A stretch of DNA of 64,000 bases, taken from contig NZ_JAMZEC010000001.1 of the NCBI RefSeq assembly GCF_024172185.1, positions 4,484,001 to 4,548,000 on the forward strand, read 5' to 3'. This document shows positions 42,421-51,955 of the stretch, piece after piece. The translations under genes were made by a program, and so were the position numbers. How positions within the stretch are numbered: the stretch's first letter is position 1; every line of letters begins with the position of its first letter. The DNA comes from Nonomuraea roseoviolacea subsp. carminata. GTDB taxonomy: Bacteria > Actinomycetota > Actinomycetes > Streptosporangiales > Streptosporangiaceae. The notes beneath the pieces are model-generated. The model had not been told where the DNA came from. It searched no databases and saw only the letters and a program-made list of their open reading frames with translations.

Positions 42421-45400
42421 CCGACACGCCGCAGGCGCGGGAGTTGCTGAAGGCGGGAGCCGTGCTGCCGCCCGGCACCGAGGGGGCGGGCGAGAACGCG
42501 GTGCCGCTGGTGGCCCGCGCCTACCGGCACCCCGGGCTGGACGATCGGGTGGTCGTCCGGCTGGTGGCCGACGAGCTGCTCGCGGCCGAGGACCTGGCGG
42601 CCGGGTTCCTCGGGCTGGAGCCCGAGGGCGAGCCCGCGGTCGTCGGCATCGGGCGGCGCCGCTCGCTCGGCTTCCCCGAGTGGGTGCTGGTACGCCACCC
42701 CGACGACGGCCACCGGGCGCTGGCCGTCGTGCCCGAGCTCGAACGCATCGCCCGGCAGGCCAAGTCCAAGCCCAAGGCCGCGCTCGACGCGTACCAGGAG
42801 CTGGCCGGCCGGCTCGCCGCGTCCGTGCCGCACTTCCTGCCCACGTTCTACGAGCAGGCCGGCCGGGTCTTCACCGGCGTGGAGAACGCGACCTACGCCG
42901 CCCAGATGTTCTCCCACGCCCGCAGGGCGGAGGCGCAGTACGGGCTCGACGTGGACGAGGACCGGCTGGACGCCGTGTTCCTGGAATTCGCGCTGGCGGG
43001 GGCGCTGCCGGTCAAGGTGCTGTCCGGGTACGCCAGGGAGCTGGCCGGCCGCCTGCCCGCCGACGAGGCGCTGCGCCGGTTCACCCGGCTCTGCCTGCGC
43101 CGGACCGCGGGCGGGCTGCCGCCGTCGTCGCAGATGGCGCAGGACCTGCGCAAGCTCGCCCGCGCCGCGAAGACGGACGCCGACGCCGCCGAGCGCGCCT
43201 ACCTGGCCGAGCTGATCGCCCTGCCCGCGACCCTGCGGGCCGCCACCGGCTGGTGGAGGTCGCATGCGCCCGCGGTCGCCGCGCTGGCCCAGGACGATCC
43301 CGCCGTACGCGCGACGCTGCTGGAGATCATGCCGGAGGCCAGGGACCACGACATGTCGGTCGTGTGGCTGGAGATCCTGGAGTCCTCGGGAGCCGTGCGC
43401 GAACTGGCCGAGGGCGAGCTGCGGCCCGCCGACGGCGTCGCCGGCTGGCTGACCCGCTTCCTGGCGTTCCGCGACAGCCCGTACGGGCGGCCACCGCGCC
43501 TGCCCGCGCTCTACGCGCTCGTCGAGCGGCTGGGCGAGCAGCTGCGGAGCGAGCTGACCGCCGCCGGCCGCACTCTCAAGGCGCAGGAGGACGTCGACCT
43601 GCTCGACCTGCTGCTGGCCATGGACGTGCCGGTCGCCGACCCCGGCGAGCACCACTGGCTCTGGCTGGAGCACTGGGCGGGCGGCGACGAGCGGCGTGAC
43701 CTGGTGGCGCTGGAGGCCGACGGCCGCTTCCGGGCCGCGTTCCGGTCGTCGGCCTACCGTCTCAGCGACGACGAGAGCGGCCGGCGCGCCATCCGGCTGC
43801 TGGCGGAGTCGCCGGGCGGGCGGCCGATGCTGGCCGAGTGGATGCGCGAGGTGGCGCTGCGCTCGTCGGCCGCCGGGCTGCCCGACCTGCCGGACGCGAT
43901 GCGCCGTCTGGCCTGGCTGCCGGGCGAGGCCCTGACGCTGGCCGAGGAGGAGGTGCGCGAGGCCGCCGCCGCCGACGTCGCCGAGGTGCTGGCCCGCACC
44001 CTGCGCACCGGGCTGATCGACGAGTACGGCTGGCCGGCCTGGGACGACGCCGTCGCGACCCTCGTGCCCCGGGAGAGGCCCCAGGACATGGTGGTCGCCG
44101 ACGCCTGGCCGTACGTGATCACCGCCGGATCCGGTCAGGTCCGGGTGCTCGGCCCGGAGGGCAGCGTGCTCACCCACGACCTGCGCGTCCCGGCGAACGA
44201 CACGTGGGGCGACCACGGCTTCCACTACGTGGACGGCGAACTGCTGGTCTACTGGCTGTCGCGCTCGCATGACTACCGGCTGCGCGGCTACTGGCACACC
44301 GCCCCCGACCGGATCCTCGACCTGGAGGGCGACAACAACGTCCGGGGCGTCAAGCTCGACTACCACCACGGCGACGACCCCGTAAGCCTCGCCCTGCCCG
44401 GCGGGGGCCGCACCACCGGCCACGCCGTGCTGCACCGGGGCGACACGTCGGTGCCGTCCGAGCGCGCGGTGATCAGCGACGGCACCTCGTTCTGGGTGTG
44501 GTCCTGGGAGGAGACCTACGGCACCACCGTCGGCTGGTACGAGTTCGACCCGCTCACCGGGCGGCGCGGCCGCATGGGCATGCCGGGTTTCCTCGCCGAC
44601 GCGCTGCGCGACGCCCCGGCGGGCAGCGGCTTCATGACCGGCCGGATGCTTCCCGCCCCCTCCGGCGCGGCCACGCCCGTCGGCACGCCGGTGGACGGCG
44701 CGTTCGGCTGGCGGGTGGTGCGGCTGCCCGACGGGTCCGTACGGTGCGAGGACGCGGGCGGGATGAGCGTCACCGTGCCGGACAACGTCGGGGTCCCCGT
44801 GTCCGCGCTGCGGTTCCCCGGCGCCGAGCAGCCCTGCGCGGTGGTGCGCGGCAGCTACCGGATCGATCTGGTCGGCTCCGACGGCGTGCTCACGGCCACG
44901 ATGAAGACCGACCGCGAGCCCGGCTCGTTCGGCAAGGGCACGATCATCCTGCCGCCGGTGCGGTACTGGACGTACTTCGAGCCCCGCGACCCCGAGGGGT
45001 CGGCCGTGCTGCGCCGGATCGACGGCGGCACCGCGGCCGCGCTGCTCAAGGCCGCCGAGTCCGCCGACGGCACCGAGTCCACCGGTGGGGACGACCTGGC
45101 CGCCCAGATCCGGGCGCTGCTGCCGGGCGTCACCCACGACGCGCTGGTGGCCGGCATCGCCGGGGTCGCCCGCTTCGCCGCCCGGCAGCAGGCCGCGCTG
45201 CGTGCCGTCGTGGCCAGGCTCGGCGAGGCACTGGCGGGCGGGGGCCGGTCGCGGGGACCCGCCGGGCCCTCCGACGACGCGATCGCGGAGGCGCTCAACG
45301 GGCTGAGCGTCGACGCCGCCTCCTACTGGCACCGCGGCGAACGGGACGGCGTCTTCCGCCAGATCCACGCCGTCGGCGAGCTGATGTCCGGGACCGACGG

Positions 45401-47279
45401 GAGCGAGCCCGCCGGACCGGGCCGGCACCACCTGGACCTGCCCGAACTGCCCAGCTCCCGCCTGCGCTGGCCCTCGATGCTCGACCACGCCGCCGCCGTG
45501 GCCTTCCGCGCGGCGTCCGCCACGACCGGCCCCGAGCACCGCGCCACGCTGCGGACGCTGCTCACGGCGCTGGGGGAGTACGGCCTGCCGCTGTCGGCCG
45601 CCCCCGACCGGTGGCGGCGGATGACGGTGCGGCTCCACGACCGGCACGTGACCGACCTCAACCGCGAGCACGGGAAGGGCACGTGGGTGGGGCTGCTGCC
45701 CCTGGGCGACGGGGCGTTCGTCCTCTTCACGACCATGACCGACTACAGCGGCTCCCAGATCACCTGGGACGCGCTCTTCCACGACCCGCGGGGCCGGTTC
45801 GAGGTGCCGCCGCCTTACACCGTCACGTCCTCCGCCCCGATCGGCGCCGACCGGCCGTCCGGCTGGGCCGAGGTGTTCCTCGCCGAGCTGGAGGCGCGCG
45901 GGCCGGCGCCGTGGCGGGCCGAGGCGGCGGAGGAGTTCGCCCGGCTGACCGGCGTCTCCCGGACCCTCTCCGGCCTGGTGGTGGCCGGGATGCCCGACGT
46001 GGACTCGTACCAGCGCGGCTTCCTCACCAAGGAGGCGCGCACGATGATCGGCGTGAAGGTGGCCGACGCGGTCGTCGCCCGGGACCAGCTCCGCGACCTG
46101 GAGGCCGGCGTGCGGCAGGCCGTCGTCTCGGCGCTGCTGCCCGCCGACCCGATCCGGCTCTGGACCGACGGACCCGACGTGGCCGCCGCGGCCGAGGTGT
46201 GGAACGCCCGCGTCGGCCGGCAGACGGCCGTGCCCGAATGGCTGCTCGCCGAGGCGGGCCGCGCGGTCAAGGCGGAGTGGGACACGGGCCGCGCGCTGCG
46301 CGCCCTCATGGACCCGGCCGCGACGCCGGAGCTGAGCCGCGACCGGTCCTGGTCCGTCCAGGGCGACCGCGTGCGTCCCGTGGACGGGCGGGAGGCGGGG
46401 TTCGACGCGGACACGCTCGTCTCGGTCGTCCCCATGGCGGCGTGGCTGGCGCACCGGCTGCCCGTCGGCGACCCGATCCGGGCGGCGCTGCCCGCCGCGC
46501 TGGCCGCTGTCCGCGACCGGCTGGCTGCTCCGGAGCTGGTGCTCGACCTCGACCGCTACGTCAACCTGCCTGCGTACGTGAAGGCCGCGGGCGCGCCGAC
46601 CGAGAAGGCCGAGGGATTCGTCCGGTACGGGTGCCTCATCCTGCCCACCGCCGACGACCGGCCCTCGCCCGGCATCCGGGTCGCCCTCCTCGACGGGGAC
46701 GACCCGTACCTGCGGGCGCTGCTCGGCATGGAGCAGCCGTTCGCGGCCGAGAGCGCCCTGCGCGTGGCGCGTGACCCGCGCTTCGCGGCCCTGCTCGCCG
46801 GCGGCCTCGCCGAGCAGGGAGAGGAGTGGTGGCCCCAGGACCCCACGCGATCCGTCCCCGGCCTGGTCGGCGAGGTCGCCGCGACGCACGGGCTCGGCGC
46901 GGACGCCGCGGCCCTCTACCTCATGCTCCTGGCCATGCCCGACCCCACCGACCGCAACGTCGCCCGGTGGACCGGCTGGAAGCCCGCCCGGCTCAAGGCG
47001 GCCCGGACCGAGCTGGCCGCCACCGACCTCGTGATCGAGGCCGACCGGCGGCGGGCCGGGCGCTCGCTGTTCCTGCCCGGCGGATGGACGGACCTGGCCG
47101 CGCCCAGCCTCCCCGTCGAGCAGTGGAAGCTGTCCCTGTTCCCGCCGTGCCCCGGCGCGCCCCTGGTGCCGCTCGAACCCGCCGCCGACCTGTACGCCAG
47201 GGCGTGGGGACGGGTGCGCGAGGGCGACCTGCCCCGCTACGAGGAGCTGAAGGTCGCCAGGCGCGGCCGGCGCCGCTGA
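42417..47279 (+). CDS. Large MoxR-operon protein of unknown function
   Basis: A 1,620-residue cytosolic protein, starting at a GTGA overlap. The N-terminal 500 residues are all-helical repeats (RQAKSKPKAALDAYQELAGRL, YAAQMFSHARRAEAQYG). A WD-like/beta-rich middle (about 560-900, DAWPYVITAGSGQVRVLGPEG) and a long C-terminal part follow. Comparable giants accompany MoxR/VWA/SWIM genes in actinobacteria and are annotated only as DNA-binding or hypothetical. No catalytic motif was found. The size and repeat architecture suggest a scaffold or target-recognition subunit; that is inference. Confidence 0.7.
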   Translation: MTDTPQARELLKAGAVLPPGTEGAGENAVPLVARAYRHPGLDDRVVVRLVADELLAAEDLAAGFLGLEPEGEPAVVGIGRRRSLGFPEWVLVRHPDDGHRALAVVPELERIARQAKSKPKAALDAYQELAGRLAASVPHFLPTFYEQAGRVFTGVENATYAAQMFSHARRAEAQYGLDVDEDRLDAVFLEFALAGALPVKVLSGYARELAGRLPADEALRRFTRLCLRRTAGGLPPSSQMAQDLRKLARAAKTDADAAERAYLAELIALPATLRAATGWWRSHAPAVAALAQDDPAVRATLLEIMPEARDHDMSVVWLEILESSGAVRELAEGELRPADGVAGWLTRFLAFRDSPYGRPPRLPALYALVERLGEQLRSELTAAGRTLKAQEDVDLLDLLLAMDVPVADPGEHHWLWLEHWAGGDERRDLVALEADGRFRAAFRSSAYRLSDDESGRRAIRLLAESPGGRPMLAEWMREVALRSSAAGLPDLPDAMRRLAWLPGEALTLAEEEVREAAAADVAEVLARTLRTGLIDEYGWPAWDDAVATLVPRERPQDMVVADAWPYVITAGSGQVRVLGPEGSVLTHDLRVPANDTWGDHGFHYVDGELLVYWLSRSHDYRLRGYWHTAPDRILDLEGDNNVRGVKLDYHHGDDPVSLALPGGGRTTGHAVLHRGDTSVPSERAVISDGTSFWVWSWEETYGTTVGWYEFDPLTGRRGRMGMPGFLADALRDAPAGSGFMTGRMLPAPSGAATPVGTPVDGAFGWRVVRLPDGSVRCEDAGGMSVTVPDNVGVPVSALRFPGAEQPCAVVRGSYRIDLVGSDGVLTATMKTDREPGSFGKGTIILPPVRYWTYFEPRDPEGSAVLRRIDGGTAAALLKAAESADGTESTGGDDLAAQIRALLPGVTHDALVAGIAGVARFAARQQAALRAVVARLGEALAGGGRSRGPAGPSDDAIAEALNGLSVDAASYWHRGERDGVFRQIHAVGELMSGTDGSEPAGPGRHHLDLPELPSSRLRWPSMLDHAAAVAFRAASATTGPEHRATLRTLLTALGEYGLPLSAAPDRWRRMTVRLHDRHVTDLNREHGKGTWVGLLPLGDGAFVLFTTMTDYSGSQITWDALFHDPRGRFEVPPPYTVTSSAPIGADRPSGWAEVFLAELEARGPAPWRAEAAEEFARLTGVSRTLSGLVVAGMPDVDSYQRGFLTKEARTMIGVKVADAVVARDQLRDLEAGVRQAVVSALLPADPIRLWTDGPDVAAAAEVWNARVGRQTAVPEWLLAEAGRAVKAEWDTGRALRALMDPAATPELSRDRSWSVQGDRVRPVDGREAGFDADTLVSVVPMAAWLAHRLPVGDPIRAALPAALAAVRDRLAAPELVLDLDRYVNLPAYVKAAGAPTEKAEGFVRYGCLILPTADDRPSPGIRVALLDGDDPYLRALLGMEQPFAAESALRVARDPRFAALLAGGLAEQGEEWWPQDPTRSVPGLVGEVAATHGLGADAAALYLMLLAMPDPTDRNVARWTGWKPARLKAARTELAATDLVIEADRRRAGRSLFLPGGWTDLAAPSLPVEQWKLSLFPPCPGAPLVPLEPAADLYARAWGRVREGDLPRYEELKVARRGRRR

Positions 47280-47312
47280 ACCCCCTGTCCGTGCATCTGT
47301 GTGAGGACTTCC

Positions 47313-48485
47313 ATGACCATGACCGATGACCAGGCGACGGCGGCCGCTCCGGACCGCCAGGTGCTCGCGGCCGAGGAGCGGTACGCGACCGAGCTGGCCT
47401 TCCTCGCCGCCTACGACGCCGGGCCGCGCCCGCCCGGGTGGCTGCTGACCCCGCGGGCGGTGGTGACGTTCATCTGCGGCAGCGGCGGCGAGCCGCTCGA
47501 CCTGCCCAAGGAGCGGCGGAGCGCCGACCTCCCCTCACGGCTGAAGGTGGAGGCGAAGTTCGTGGGCGAACGCTCGCTCGTCGAGCGATGCGTGGTGACC
47601 CTCGCCGGCGAGCGCGGCCTGCTGCTCGTGGGCGAGCCCGGCACCGCCAAGTCGATGCTGTCGGAGCTGCTGGCCGCCGCCGTGTGCGGCACCAGCGGCC
47701 TCACCGTCCAGGGCACGGCCGGCACGACCGAGGACGCCTTCCGCTACGGCTGGAACTACGCCCTGCTGCTGGCCCAGGGGCCGTCCCGCGGCGCGCTGGT
47801 GGACTCGCCGGTGCTCACCGCCATGCGCACGGGACGGGTGGCCCGCGTGGAGGAGATCACCCGCTGCCTGCCGGAGGTGCAGGACGCCCTGGTGTCGATC
47901 CTGTCCGACCGGCGGGTGAGCGTACCGGAGCTGGCCGGGACCGGCGACGCGCAGGTGGCGGCGGCGCCCGGGTTCACCGTGATCGCCACGGCCAACCTGC
48001 GCGACCGCGGCGTGTCCGAGATGTCGGCGGCCCTGAAGCGGCGCTTCAGCTTCGAGACCGTGGGGCCCATCGCGGACGCCACGGCGGAGACTGCGCTGGT
48101 CCGCCGCCAGGCGACCGCGGTGGTGCAGCGGGCCGGGGCGGCGTTCGGGGTGGACGACGCCGTGCTGGAGGCGCTGGTGACGGTCTTCCGCGACCTGCGT
48201 ACCGGACGGTCCGACGAGGGATGGGACGTGGAACGGCCCGGAACCGTGATGTCCACGGCCGAGGCGGTGCAGGTCGCCGCCTCGCTGGGGGTGGCGACGG
48301 CGTACCTGCCGGCGGGTGACGTGCTCGACCTGGTGCCCGGCCACCTGCTCGGCGTGGTCCGCAAGGACGATCCCGCCGACCACGGGCGGCTGCTCGGCTA
48401 CTGGGACGGGCCGGTGCGGCGGCGCGCGGAGGACGGTTCGGCGATGTGGCGGCGGCTGTGGGACCTGCGGGACAACCTCCGGTGA
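47313..48485 (+). CDS. MoxR-family AAA+ ATPase
   Basis: A 390-residue AAA+ ATPase of the MoxR group, similar to E. coli YehL. Walker A GEPGTAKS (107-114), the MoxR-type insert, Walker B-like ARVEEITR, where the usual Asp-Glu is Glu-Glu, and sensor 1 ATANLRDRG. The lid has the arginine finger region LKRRFSFETV. ATG 47313 follows GAGG with a six-base spacer; an upstream GTG four codons earlier is less likely. MoxR ATPases act as chaperones with VWA partners; here the VWA protein is the next gene. Confidence 0.88.
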   Translation: MTMTDDQATAAAPDRQVLAAEERYATELAFLAAYDAGPRPPGWLLTPRAVVTFICGSGGEPLDLPKERRSADLPSRLKVEAKFVGERSLVERCVVTLAGERGLLLVGEPGTAKSMLSELLAAAVCGTSGLTVQGTAGTTEDAFRYGWNYALLLAQGPSRGALVDSPVLTAMRTGRVARVEEITRCLPEVQDALVSILSDRRVSVPELAGTGDAQVAAAPGFTVIATANLRDRGVSEMSAALKRRFSFETVGPIADATAETALVRRQATAVVQRAGAAFGVDDAVLEALVTVFRDLRTGRSDEGWDVERPGTVMSTAEAVQVAASLGVATAYLPAGDVLDLVPGHLLGVVRKDDPADHGRLLGYWDGPVRRRAEDGSAMWRRLWDLRDNLR

Positions 48486-51400
48486 CCCCTGACCCGAGAG
48501 AGGCGGTCGCCGCCCTGGCCGCGTGCGCCCGGCCGTACCTCATCGGGGTGCGGCACCACAGCCCGGCGCTGTCCGTGGTCCTGCCCGAGCTGCTGGAGGC
48601 GGCCGACGCGGAGGTCGTGTGCGTCGAGCTGCCCGCCGACTTCCAGCCGTGGCTGGAACACCTGGCCGCCCCCGAGACCGTCGCGCCGGTCGCGCTGGCG
48701 GGGGCGGGGGCGGACGGCGAGCTCGGGTTCTACCCGTTCGCCGACTTCTCGCCGGAGCTGGTGGCGGTGCGGTGGGCGTGGAAGCGCGGGGTGGAGGTGC
48801 TGTGCTGCGACCTGCCGCTGTCGGACCGGGGATGGAAGGGGGACGGCCCTGAGGCGGCGGTGGCGCCGCGGCGGCGGTCGTTCGCCGACGGGCTGGCCGC
48901 CTCGGGCACCGGTCGCGAAGGCGACGACATGTGGGACCGGGCCGTGGAGGTCCTCGCCCCCGAGAGCGAGCCCGAGGCCGTACGCCGGGCCGCGCTCGCG
49001 GTCGGCTGGGGCCTGCGCAGGGACGCCGAGGAGTCGGGCGGCGTACCGGCCAGGGACCTGGCGCGCGAGGCCCACATGCGCCGCGTCCTCACCGAGGCCG
49101 GTGGCCGTCGCGTCGCCGCGGTGATCGGCGCCTTCCACGCGCCGGCCCTCGTCACGCCCACCACCCCCGAACCCGCCGGGAAGGAGGCCGAGCCGACGAC
49201 GGTCGTCTCGCTCGTCCCGTACGCGTTCGACCTGCTCGACTCCCGCTCCGGCTACCCCGCCGGCATCCGGGACCCCCGCTGGCAGCAGATGGTGTTCGAG
49301 GCCGGCGGCGATCCCGGCCGGGTCACCGACGGCGCCGCCCGCGCCGTCACCGACCTGTGCCGGGAGCTGCGCCGGGCGGGCCACACCGCCGGAACAGGCG
49401 AGGCCGCCGAGACCCTGCGCATGGCCTGCGACCTGGCCCGGTTGCGCGACCTGCCCGCGCCCGGCCGCGGCGAGCTGCTCGAAGCGGTGACGACCGTCCT
49501 CGGCCAGGGCGAACCCCTCGGCCGCGGCCGGGCGCTGGCCCGCGCCCTCGACACCGTCCTCGTCGGCACCCAACGCGGCCGGACCTCACCCGGCACACCG
49601 CGCTCGGGCCTCGGCCCCGCCGTGGAGGCAGAGCTGAAGGCGCTGCGGCTGCCGGGCCCGGACGATCCGGAACGCCGGGAGGTCCGCCTCGACCCGCTCC
49701 GGTCCGGCCTCGACGCGCGCCGCGAGGTGCTGCTGCGCCGCCTGCTCACCTGCGGCGTCCCCTACGGCGAGCCGATCGAGGTGACCGGCACGGGCGACGC
49801 CTCCGCGCTCACCACCAGGTGGCGGCTGACCTGGACCCCGGCGGTCCCGGCGCTGCTCGACCTGGCGGGCGTGCGCGGCGTGACCCTCGCGCAGGCCGCC
49901 GCGGGCACGTTGCGGGAGACGTACCGGCGGGAGTCCGCGGAGGGCGGCCCCACGTGCCGGCTGGTCCTCGACGGCCTGCGCGCGGCGGCGCAGTGCGACC
50001 TGCCCGAGCTCGTCGCCGACCGCCTCGCCGAGGCCGCCGTCGTGCTGCCCGCCACCGCCACCCTGGCCGAGCTGCTGGACGCCCTCGACCTGCTCGAAGC
50101 CCTCCGCCGCGAACACCTCCCCGGCACCACGCCGGAGGGCCGCCGGCAGAGCGCCGAACTGGCGGGCGCCCTGCTGGAGGCCGCGATCCGGGCGCTTCCC
50201 GGCCTCGCGGGCAGTGACCAGCCGGAGGACGCCACGGCCCTGGTCGCGCTCGCCGTCCGGAGCGGCGAGGACCGCCTGGGCCTGCGGATGGACGGCGTGC
50301 TGGACGAGCTGGCCCGTACCGCGTCGCCGCTCGTGCAGGGCGCGGCGCTGGCGGCCCGCGTCCTGCTGGACCTCGACGGAGCCGGCACGCTGGGAGCCAG
50401 GGCGGCGGGCTGGATCGACGCCGCCACCGGCCCGGACGGCCGCCGCCGTCTCGGCCGCCTGCTGACCGGCGTGCTGACCGCCGCCGGCCCGCTGCTCGAA
50501 TCGGCGCCCGCGGCGCTCCACCCCCTCATGGACCGCGTCGACGAGCTGGCCGACAAGGAGTTCCTGGACCGGTTGCCGGCGTTGCGCGGCGGGTTCGACA
50601 CGCTGACGCCGGCGGCGCGGACGCGACTGCTGGGCACGGTGTCGGAACGTCTCGGCGGCGACCGGCTGGACCTGTCGCTGGAGGCGTCACCCGAACTGCT
50701 CGGCCTGTGGACGGCGGCCGACGCGGCGGCCCTGGCCGTCCTGCGCTCACTGGGGTTGCCTGTGGCGGAACCGGAGAATCCCACGCCGCCCGGCGAGGGC
50801 GAGGAGCGGAAGGCCCGACCTGAAAGGCCGGCCATGCTGGCGCCGGTCGACCGGTGGCGGCTGCTGCTCGGACGCGAGTCGCGGAAACTCCCGTCCCAGG
50901 CCCGTGCCTACGCGCGCGCCCTCGACGAACTGTACGGAGCCGGACGCGGCGAGGGCTCCGACGACTTCACCCCCTCGAACGGGGGAGACGCCGGGGGCCA
51001 GGAGCGGTCGTTCCCGACGGCCCGGGAGTGGGCCGAGGAGCTGGAGGCGCTGTTCGGTGCCGACGTCCGCGAGGAGGTGCTGGCCGGCGCGGCCGACGCC
51101 GGACGGCTCGACGTGCTGGCGGAGCTGGACCCGGCCGCCGTCCGGCCGTCCGTCGAACTGCTGACGTCCGTACTGTCGCTGGCGGGAGGCATGCCCGAGC
51201 AGCAGCTCGCCAAGCTGCGCCCGCTCGTGCAGCGCCTGGTCGCCGAGCTCACCCGCGAGCTGGCGACCAAGCTGCGCCCGGCGATGACCGGTCTGGCGAA
51301 CCCGCGCCCGACCCGCCGCCCCGGCGGCCCCCTGGACCTGCCGCGCACCCTGCGCGCGAACCTTCGGCACAGCCGGCGCCTGGACGACGGGCGGCTGGTG

Positions 51401-51955
51401 GTGGTGCCGGAGCGGCCGGTGTTCAGCACGCGGGCGCGCCAGGAGGCCGACTGGCGGCTGATCCTCGTGGTGGACGTGTCCGGCTCGATGGAGGCGTCGG
51501 TCGTCTGGTCGGCGCTGACCGCCGCCGTCCTGGCCGGCGTGCCGACGCTGTCGACGCACTTCCTGACGTTCTCCACGCAGGTGATCGACCTGACCGACCA
51601 GGTCACCGACCCGCTCTCGCTGCTGCTCGAAGTGCGCGTGGGCGGCGGCACGCACATCGCGGCGGGCCTCGCCCAGGCGCGCTCGCTGGTGACCGTGCCC
51701 AGTCGGACGCTGGTCGTGGTCGTGAGCGACTTCGAGGAGGGTTACCCGATCGGCGGGCTGCTCGCGGAGGTGCGCGCCCTGGCGGGTTCCGGCGTACACC
51801 TGCTGGGCTGCGCCGCCCTGGACGACAGCGGGGCGCCGCGCTATTCGCTGCCCGTCGCCCAGCAGCTCGTCGCGGCCGGGATGCCGGTCGCCGCGCTCAG
51901 CCCACTCGCCCTCGCCCGCTGGGTGGGGGAACGCCTTCGTGGAGAGAACCGGTGA
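48482..51955 (+). CDS. DUF5682-VWA fusion protein
   Basis: A 1,157-residue protein that fuses two genes normally separate in this system. Residues about 1-720 are DUF5682-like (YLIGVRHHSPALSVVLPELL, GAFHAPALVT, VVSLVPYAFDLLDSRSGYPAG). Residues about 780-1,157 are a VWA domain with a full MIDAS: Asp998-Val-Ser1000-Gly-Ser1002 (VVDVSGSMEAS), Thr in GGGTHIAAGLAQA, Asp in VVVSDFEEGYPIGG. It overlaps the MoxR gene by GTGA and the SWIM gene by GTGA. The fusion implies the two parts work in one complex with the ATPase. Confidence 0.85.
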   Translation: MTPDPREAVAALAACARPYLIGVRHHSPALSVVLPELLEAADAEVVCVELPADFQPWLEHLAAPETVAPVALAGAGADGELGFYPFADFSPELVAVRWAWKRGVEVLCCDLPLSDRGWKGDGPEAAVAPRRRSFADGLAASGTGREGDDMWDRAVEVLAPESEPEAVRRAALAVGWGLRRDAEESGGVPARDLAREAHMRRVLTEAGGRRVAAVIGAFHAPALVTPTTPEPAGKEAEPTTVVSLVPYAFDLLDSRSGYPAGIRDPRWQQMVFEAGGDPGRVTDGAARAVTDLCRELRRAGHTAGTGEAAETLRMACDLARLRDLPAPGRGELLEAVTTVLGQGEPLGRGRALARALDTVLVGTQRGRTSPGTPRSGLGPAVEAELKALRLPGPDDPERREVRLDPLRSGLDARREVLLRRLLTCGVPYGEPIEVTGTGDASALTTRWRLTWTPAVPALLDLAGVRGVTLAQAAAGTLRETYRRESAEGGPTCRLVLDGLRAAAQCDLPELVADRLAEAAVVLPATATLAELLDALDLLEALRREHLPGTTPEGRRQSAELAGALLEAAIRALPGLAGSDQPEDATALVALAVRSGEDRLGLRMDGVLDELARTASPLVQGAALAARVLLDLDGAGTLGARAAGWIDAATGPDGRRRLGRLLTGVLTAAGPLLESAPAALHPLMDRVDELADKEFLDRLPALRGGFDTLTPAARTRLLGTVSERLGGDRLDLSLEASPELLGLWTAADAAALAVLRSLGLPVAEPENPTPPGEGEERKARPERPAMLAPVDRWRLLLGRESRKLPSQARAYARALDELYGAGRGEGSDDFTPSNGGDAGGQERSFPTAREWAEELEALFGADVREEVLAGAADAGRLDVLAELDPAAVRPSVELLTSVLSLAGGMPEQQLAKLRPLVQRLVAELTRELATKLRPAMTGLANPRPTRRPGGPLDLPRTLRANLRHSRRLDDGRLVVVPERPVFSTRARQEADWRLILVVDVSGSMEASVVWSALTAAVLAGVPTLSTHFLTFSTQVIDLTDQVTDPLSLLLEVRVGGGTHIAAGLAQARSLVTVPSRTLVVVVSDFEEGYPIGGLLAEVRALAGSGVHLLGCAALDDSGAPRYSLPVAQQLVAAGMPVAALSPLALARWVGERLRGENR

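Noticed and set aside
42198..46889. 1,563-codon minus-strand open frame
   Set aside because: Low-complexity His/Gln/Arg/Gly translation antisense to the real 1,620-residue gene.
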